Of a stretch of 64,000 nt of DNA, positions 59,692-64,000 are shown in pieces (position 1 is the first letter of the stretch; every line of letters starts with the position of its first letter). Origin of the DNA: CAVXXB01 sp963765585. Its GTDB lineage: Bacteria > Calditrichota > Calditrichia > JAJRVZ01. The notes beneath the pieces were generated by a model, which saw only the letters and a program-made list of their open reading frames with translations, made no database searches and was not told the origin of the DNA. The stretch spans positions 186,001-250,000 of the forward strand of contig CAVXXB010000005.1 of the NCBI GenBank assembly GCA_963765585.1, given 5' to 3'. The position numbers were made by a program, and so were the translations under genes.

Positions 59692-60001
59692 CCACAGAGA
59701 GCACTGAGAAGACACAGAGTTCGCTAAGAAAGAATAAAATAATATAAAATCCGCGTAAATCCGTGTTATCCGTGTAATCCGCGTTCTATTGACAAACTAG
59801 CATAACCCAGTTGAATTTTTAAAGATTAATCACAGAGAGCACTGAGAAGGCACAGAGTCCGCAGAGAATACATATTTAATTCTTTATAAAACTGCAATGC
59901 GCGGAATGGTCTCAGACCGTTCCCTGCATTAGGTGATTATAAAAATTACTTAAATTATACCGCGAGAATCCGTGTAATCCGTGTAATCCGCGTTCTATTG
60001 G
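59692..60001. repeat. Alternating CACAGAGA and AATCCGCGT-like repeat blocks
   Basis: The 450-base gap 59556-60005 after the terminator has AACCACAGAGAGCACTGAG (59692) and again at 59828, interleaved with ATCCGTGTAATCCGCGT-type runs at 59743-59796 and 59962-60001. The two classes alternate. No gene seen. Confidence 0.7.
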
Positions 60002-60005
60002 AAAG

Positions 60006-60407
60006 TTAAATAAACCGCTTTTTCAGATCACCGGTAGGAATGAGACAACTATCTTTTTTCCCAAACCAGTTATATCTGTTCCTGGCTACAAAATCATAGA
60101 TCGAATCTCTGACAAATCGGGGAAGAATTACTCCTGTCTTTAATAAACACCACGGAAATTTGAGATATTTCGAGATTTTTATAACAGCTTCTGACTTTAT
60201 ATAACTTTGGTCATCCTCAATAAATATGATTGTATCCATCTTATCTACCGGCAAATTATGTAATTTAAGTAAATCCTTTGCTTCTTCAGATTGAATCCAG
60301 CCAAAACGCAACACCGGATTTTTTTCGTATAAGTACACAAAACTAAAAAAAGCGGAACACAGATTACACACTCCGTCAAACAAGATTATCTTTTGATCGT
60401 TATTCAT
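60006..60407 (-). CDS. DCC-family thiol-disulfide oxidoreductase-like protein (DUF393)
   Basis: A 133-residue protein with IILFDGVCNLCSAFFSFV at its start, the DxxCxxC motif that names the family, followed by RFGWIQSEEAKDLLK. No signal peptide or membrane helix is obvious. The family resembles thioredoxin-like redox proteins but has no defined substrate. It is isolated, between repeat-rich sequence and the divergent sensor gene. Confidence 0.85.
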   Translation of the reverse strand: MNNDQKIILFDGVCNLCSAFFSFVYLYEKNPVLRFGWIQSEEAKDLLKLHNLPVDKMDTIIFIEDDQSYIKSEAVIKISKYLKFPWCLLKTGVILPRFVRDSIYDFVARNRYNWFGKKDSCLIPTGDLKKRFI

Positions 60408-60620
60408 GATTTACTTATTTCTCAATATTTTATCAGTAATAATTTATAATATTAAAAAAGAAAATTATATTTCCAAGGTATATATAACCATTTTTAGTTA
60501 TAAATACCTTCTAACTCCGAATATCATTAAACCACTTGGTATTCAGGCCGAGAATATATCAAAGACGTAATACAATATATTTCATCTGCGATGGATTTTA
60601 AAAACAAAGGGCTCGGCCTG

Positions 60621-63600
60621 ATGAGATTCTTAAAAATTCATGTATCTTTAACTCTCCTCTTCATTTGTCTCTTAATTCATGTACTTGTCACTCCCGTGTT
60701 TTCTGTTCGCGAATACAAACCGGTCATAGAAGATCCCATGCTGGAAAAATGGCGTTGGGTCAAATTTCCTGAGCTAAGCAGCAGAGGCATTCGCTGCATG
60801 ACTGAAGATATTAATTCAGCCATGTGGTTTGGATTAGACGAAGGTCTGATTAATTATGATGGTTACCATTGGCAGGATCATAATGCTGCAAACGGATTTA
60901 CTGATGCGCCGGTTCGGGCGGTCTTGTGTTCCCAGGACGATAAAATTTATGCAGGTACTGATTCTGGTCTTTTTGTTCACGATCCATCAGGATGGAAAAA
61001 TGTTTTTATTACACCGGCCGGTTCCGGACTAATATATAATACGATTATTGAGCTGGATGGTGATAATATCCTCTGTGCGACCAATCTGGGCCTGCTTTGG
61101 CTGAACAATTCAACTATCACAATCTACATGACAAATTACTCCCGGGATAAAATGCAACTGTCAGATTCACATGTGATTGTTGTGCCTGAACGATTGACGG
61201 TTGGTAATCAGTTTAATGTATCAGATATCTATTTGGACGTTAATGGCGATCTCTGGATTGCATCAGGATATGATAATGGCAATAGTGGGAAAATCCTTAT
61301 AGGTAAAGTGGATGTTGATAGTGATGGGGATTTCGAATTTATAACTGTACATAGTGAAAATCCGGATCATAGATTTTATAATGGTTCAAAGATCATCCAA
61401 ACCAAAGATAAAAAAATCTGGATTATCAATAATCAGCATGACCAGGGACTTCTGACGCTATGAAAGATAATAAATTTAAAAGATTTAATCTCGGTAAATA
61501 TTTTGGAGAGGATGAAATTAACTCAAGTATTCAGGAATCCAAAGATGGCACATTATTTATTGGCGGGCTTGGCAAAATTTTTACTCAAAAGCATGGTGAC
61601 TGGCAATTATATGCATCACCGGCTATACCAATTCCATCTTCAACAAGAATTTTAATATATGAATCATCAGATGGTAGTCTTTGGATTGCCGGGCGCCAGA
61701 ACGAAGTGTATAAACTGGACTATAGCCAAAGTACCTGGGCAACTTACCGTCATCTGAATTTTGAAGGAGAATTAGATAACGGCACTCAGATTTTTATTTC
61801 AGTTAATGGTCGCATAGTATTACGGAACGGGGACCGTTGGCGTTCATTTGGGACTGAAGATGGGGCGATTGAGGCGCCGGTGAGGGCAATCACCACAAAA
61901 TCCGGTGAAATATGGGTTGCAGGAAGTCATAATGGTGTTGCGGCGACAGCATACCTCAAAAATGAAAAATGGCACCGTCAATTACATCCAAATCTATCAT
62001 GGAATATTGATTATCGGGCAGTGGTTGAGGATAGTGAAGGGAATCTGTGGTTTGGTGGAAATGTGGATGTGGATCTGGAGAGCGGACAGCGGGCAGGAAC
62101 CGCCTTACTGAAAAATCCTTCAGTAAATAAATCTGATTTTATTTATTATCCCAGCCGGCAAAATGAACCCGGTGCATATGGTCTTGGTCAGTCAGGCGAC
62201 GGTCAGATGTGGATGGCCGGAATAGGTAGTTGCACAATCATCGATAATGAATGGCATGTCGTGGATAAACCGGAGGAATTGCAGTTTCATGCTGATTATA
62301 TGTGCAGCAGCGAGGATGGCATACTCTGGGTTGGATCAAGATATTATGGAGTATTCCGCTTTGACGGAAATGAATGGAAAAACTATACCATTGCTGATGG
62401 TCTGGTCAGTAACTCCATTACTTTCATTTTGCCAGAGTCAGAGGACTGTGTCTGGATTGCCAGTGATAAGGGGATCAGTAAATTTGATGGCCGGAGCTGG
62501 ACGAATCATGTGTTTCCTGATGAACTGACAATTATAAAGGAAGGTGGATCACTTAGAAAATCTGTGAGCGGAGGAATCTGGATTAATAAAACTTCCCGCG
62601 AATGGAACCGTCGTATGTTAGGCGGCAGAAAGGTTCTGACCAAAAAAATGCTGGAATACCGGACAGTGTTCTATCAACCTGATACCCTGAGTCCAATGAC
62701 CGAAATAACATTATATGATGAACAAGTATATCAACCGGGAAACACAATTATCTCATGGGCGGGATTAGATCCCTGGTCCAGAACATCCACTGAAGAACTG
62801 CAATATTCATACCGTATGGATGGCGGCGACTGGTCTCCCTTCTCTTACAAAACTAACAATATCTTTTTATCTTTACCTGATGGGGACCATATGTTTGAAG
62901 TCCGGTCACGGGATCTGGATTATAACATCGATTCAAAACCAGCACGGGTTGAGTTTAATGTGGCTCCGCCGTTTTACCGGCATCCGCTGTTTTATATCCC
63001 CATGCTTCTACTGATGGCTATCATTGTATTATTACAAATACGAGTGATGAGAAGAGGGAAAAAATTACGGACAGCTAAAAAAGAGACAGACAATATTCTA
63101 TTTAACGTTGATGAAGGATTGATGTTAATTAACAGCGATTGCATTATTGGCAGTCAATATTCAAAGGTGTTGGAGAAAATATTCGAGGAGAGCACTCTGG
63201 CGCAATGTAACCTGTTTGACATCCTTGCTGGCAAAATTGATAAACAACTCCTCAAAACAACATCTGATTTTCTGGATCTACTGTTTAAAGAAAATTATGA
63301 TCAGTCCATGATGGATGATTTAAATCCCTTATCGGAAGTTAGTCTTAGTTTTGAGGACAAAAACGCAGTCAAATATCTTGCCTTTAATTTCCGAAATATC
63401 GATACCGGCGATGGTAACCAGAATGAGGTAATGGTAACTGTTAAAGATATATCTGAACAGGTTATCCTGGAACAACAACTGAAGGAATCGCAGCAGGATG
63501 CCAAGAGACAAATGGACTGGTTGGTCAACATCTTACATGTGGATCCGCCATTACTTCAGGAGTTTGTTGTATCTGCCAATGAAGAAGTAAAGAAAGTTGA

Positions 63601-64000
63601 AGGATTATTCACGGATAGTCACGATGAAAAGGATCGGGATGAAATTCTAAAAACTGTTTACCGTTCGATCCATCTGATTAAGGGCAATGCCAGCCTGCTG
63701 GCCTTAAAAGCTTTTTCTGAACAGGCACATGAATTTGAAGAAAAAATTAGTCTAATCCAAAGTAAGGAAAAAATTCAGAAATCAGATTTTCAGGAATTGC
63801 TAAATGAATTGAAAAAAATCAAAAAAACTCTGGATGAAGTAAATAATTTACTTGAACGTATTGGGAAAATTCATGAACAAATGCGTCCCCGCCGTAGTTA
63901 TGAACATAAAGTCATGGTCCAGTCATTTAAAAATTTAGTAGCCCAACTGAGCGAGGAACAGAATAAACCGATCCGTTTAAATTCTGAAGACTTTAAAATC
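60621..64000 (+). CDS. Propeller sensor with CheA-like phosphotransfer module (frameshifted, right-truncated)
   Basis: Over 1100 residues, running off the right edge. ATG 60621 (AAAGGG 10 bases upstream) starts a signal/anchor segment. Two-component-regulator propeller repeats follow (MWFGLDEGLINYDG, IYAGTDSGLF, ILCATNLGLL) to a stop at 61461. The next frame, open from 61442 to 64000, continues the propeller, then has a Y_Y_Y-like domain (about 62760-62965), one membrane helix (about 62990-63045), a PAS-like region and a phosphotransfer domain with SIHLIKGNASLL (His codon 63671-63673). The final residues look like the opening of a CheA-type ATPase. It senses extracytoplasmic glycans in related systems; the ligand here is unknown. 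Confidence 0.8.

Noticed and set aside
61460..64000. Separate gene starting at ATG 61460, overlapping the previous stop as ATGA
   Set aside because: The overlap is attractive, but the second frame opens in the middle of a propeller with no leader, so a frameshift inside one protein is more likely.

Overview
The window looks like a chromosomal segment of a Gram-negative bacterium of the FCB superphylum, of the Calditrichota, KSB1, Marinimicrobia or Ignavibacteria kind. Five exported proteins end in a type IX secretion (T9SS) sorting domain with the NYPNPFN signature. There are also a PorV/PorQ-like protein, two TonB-dependent receptors with carboxypeptidase-regulatory-like N-termini, a DUF4249 lipoprotein, golvesin-like binding modules and a propeller-type sensor kinase. 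I cannot resolve the phylum from sequence alone. No rRNA, tRNA, CRISPR array or intact mobile element was seen.

Layout. 1-3.9 kb: a truncated sensor kinase, then a B12-radical SAM protein, a fatty acid desaturase and a cold-shock protein, which together suggest membrane-lipid remodelling. 3.9-10.7 kb: a nitronate monooxygenase-like enzyme, a lipoprotein, a broken short-chain dehydrogenase, a serine hydrolase and an S41 protease that both carry C-terminal TPRs, and a dead dps fragment. 10.8-40 kb: a large carbohydrate locus. Its minus-strand arm holds a transporter, a hydantoinase/oxoprolinase, a DUF5009 acyltransferase-like protein, a T9SS-exported GHL10 enzyme, an AGE-family epimerase and a DUF4434 protein. 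Its plus-strand arm starts with a divergent ROK regulator and runs through an FAD oxidoreductase, a GHL10 lipoprotein, a TonB receptor, exported and barrel proteins with a PorV-like protein, another GHL10-golvesin-T9SS enzyme, an L,D-transpeptidase-like lipoprotein and a phosphodiester glycosidase-golvesin-T9SS enzyme. The picture is extracellular cleavage of an amino-sugar or phosphodiester-linked glycan, outer-membrane uptake, and cytoplasmic epimerisation and oxidation under ROK control. The substrate is inferred.

40-64 kb: an SLC12-type cation-chloride cotransporter, a repeat-rich DUF4397 T9SS protein, a DoxX/diheme pair, a DUF4249/TonB receptor pair, a TolC-adaptor-RND efflux operon, a P-loop ATPase of the ABC class, a VOC protein, a DCC-family protein, and a propeller sensor fused to a CheA-like phosphotransfer module that runs off the right edge.

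Two features cut across the whole window. First, about ten genes are interrupted by single-base frameshifts, several in homopolymers, which looks more like read or assembly error than decay. Genes are therefore given as reconstructed spans. Second, intergenic regions are packed with small degenerate tandem repeats: 7-bp families, a 9-bp AATCCGCGT-like family and CACAGAGA-like arrays.
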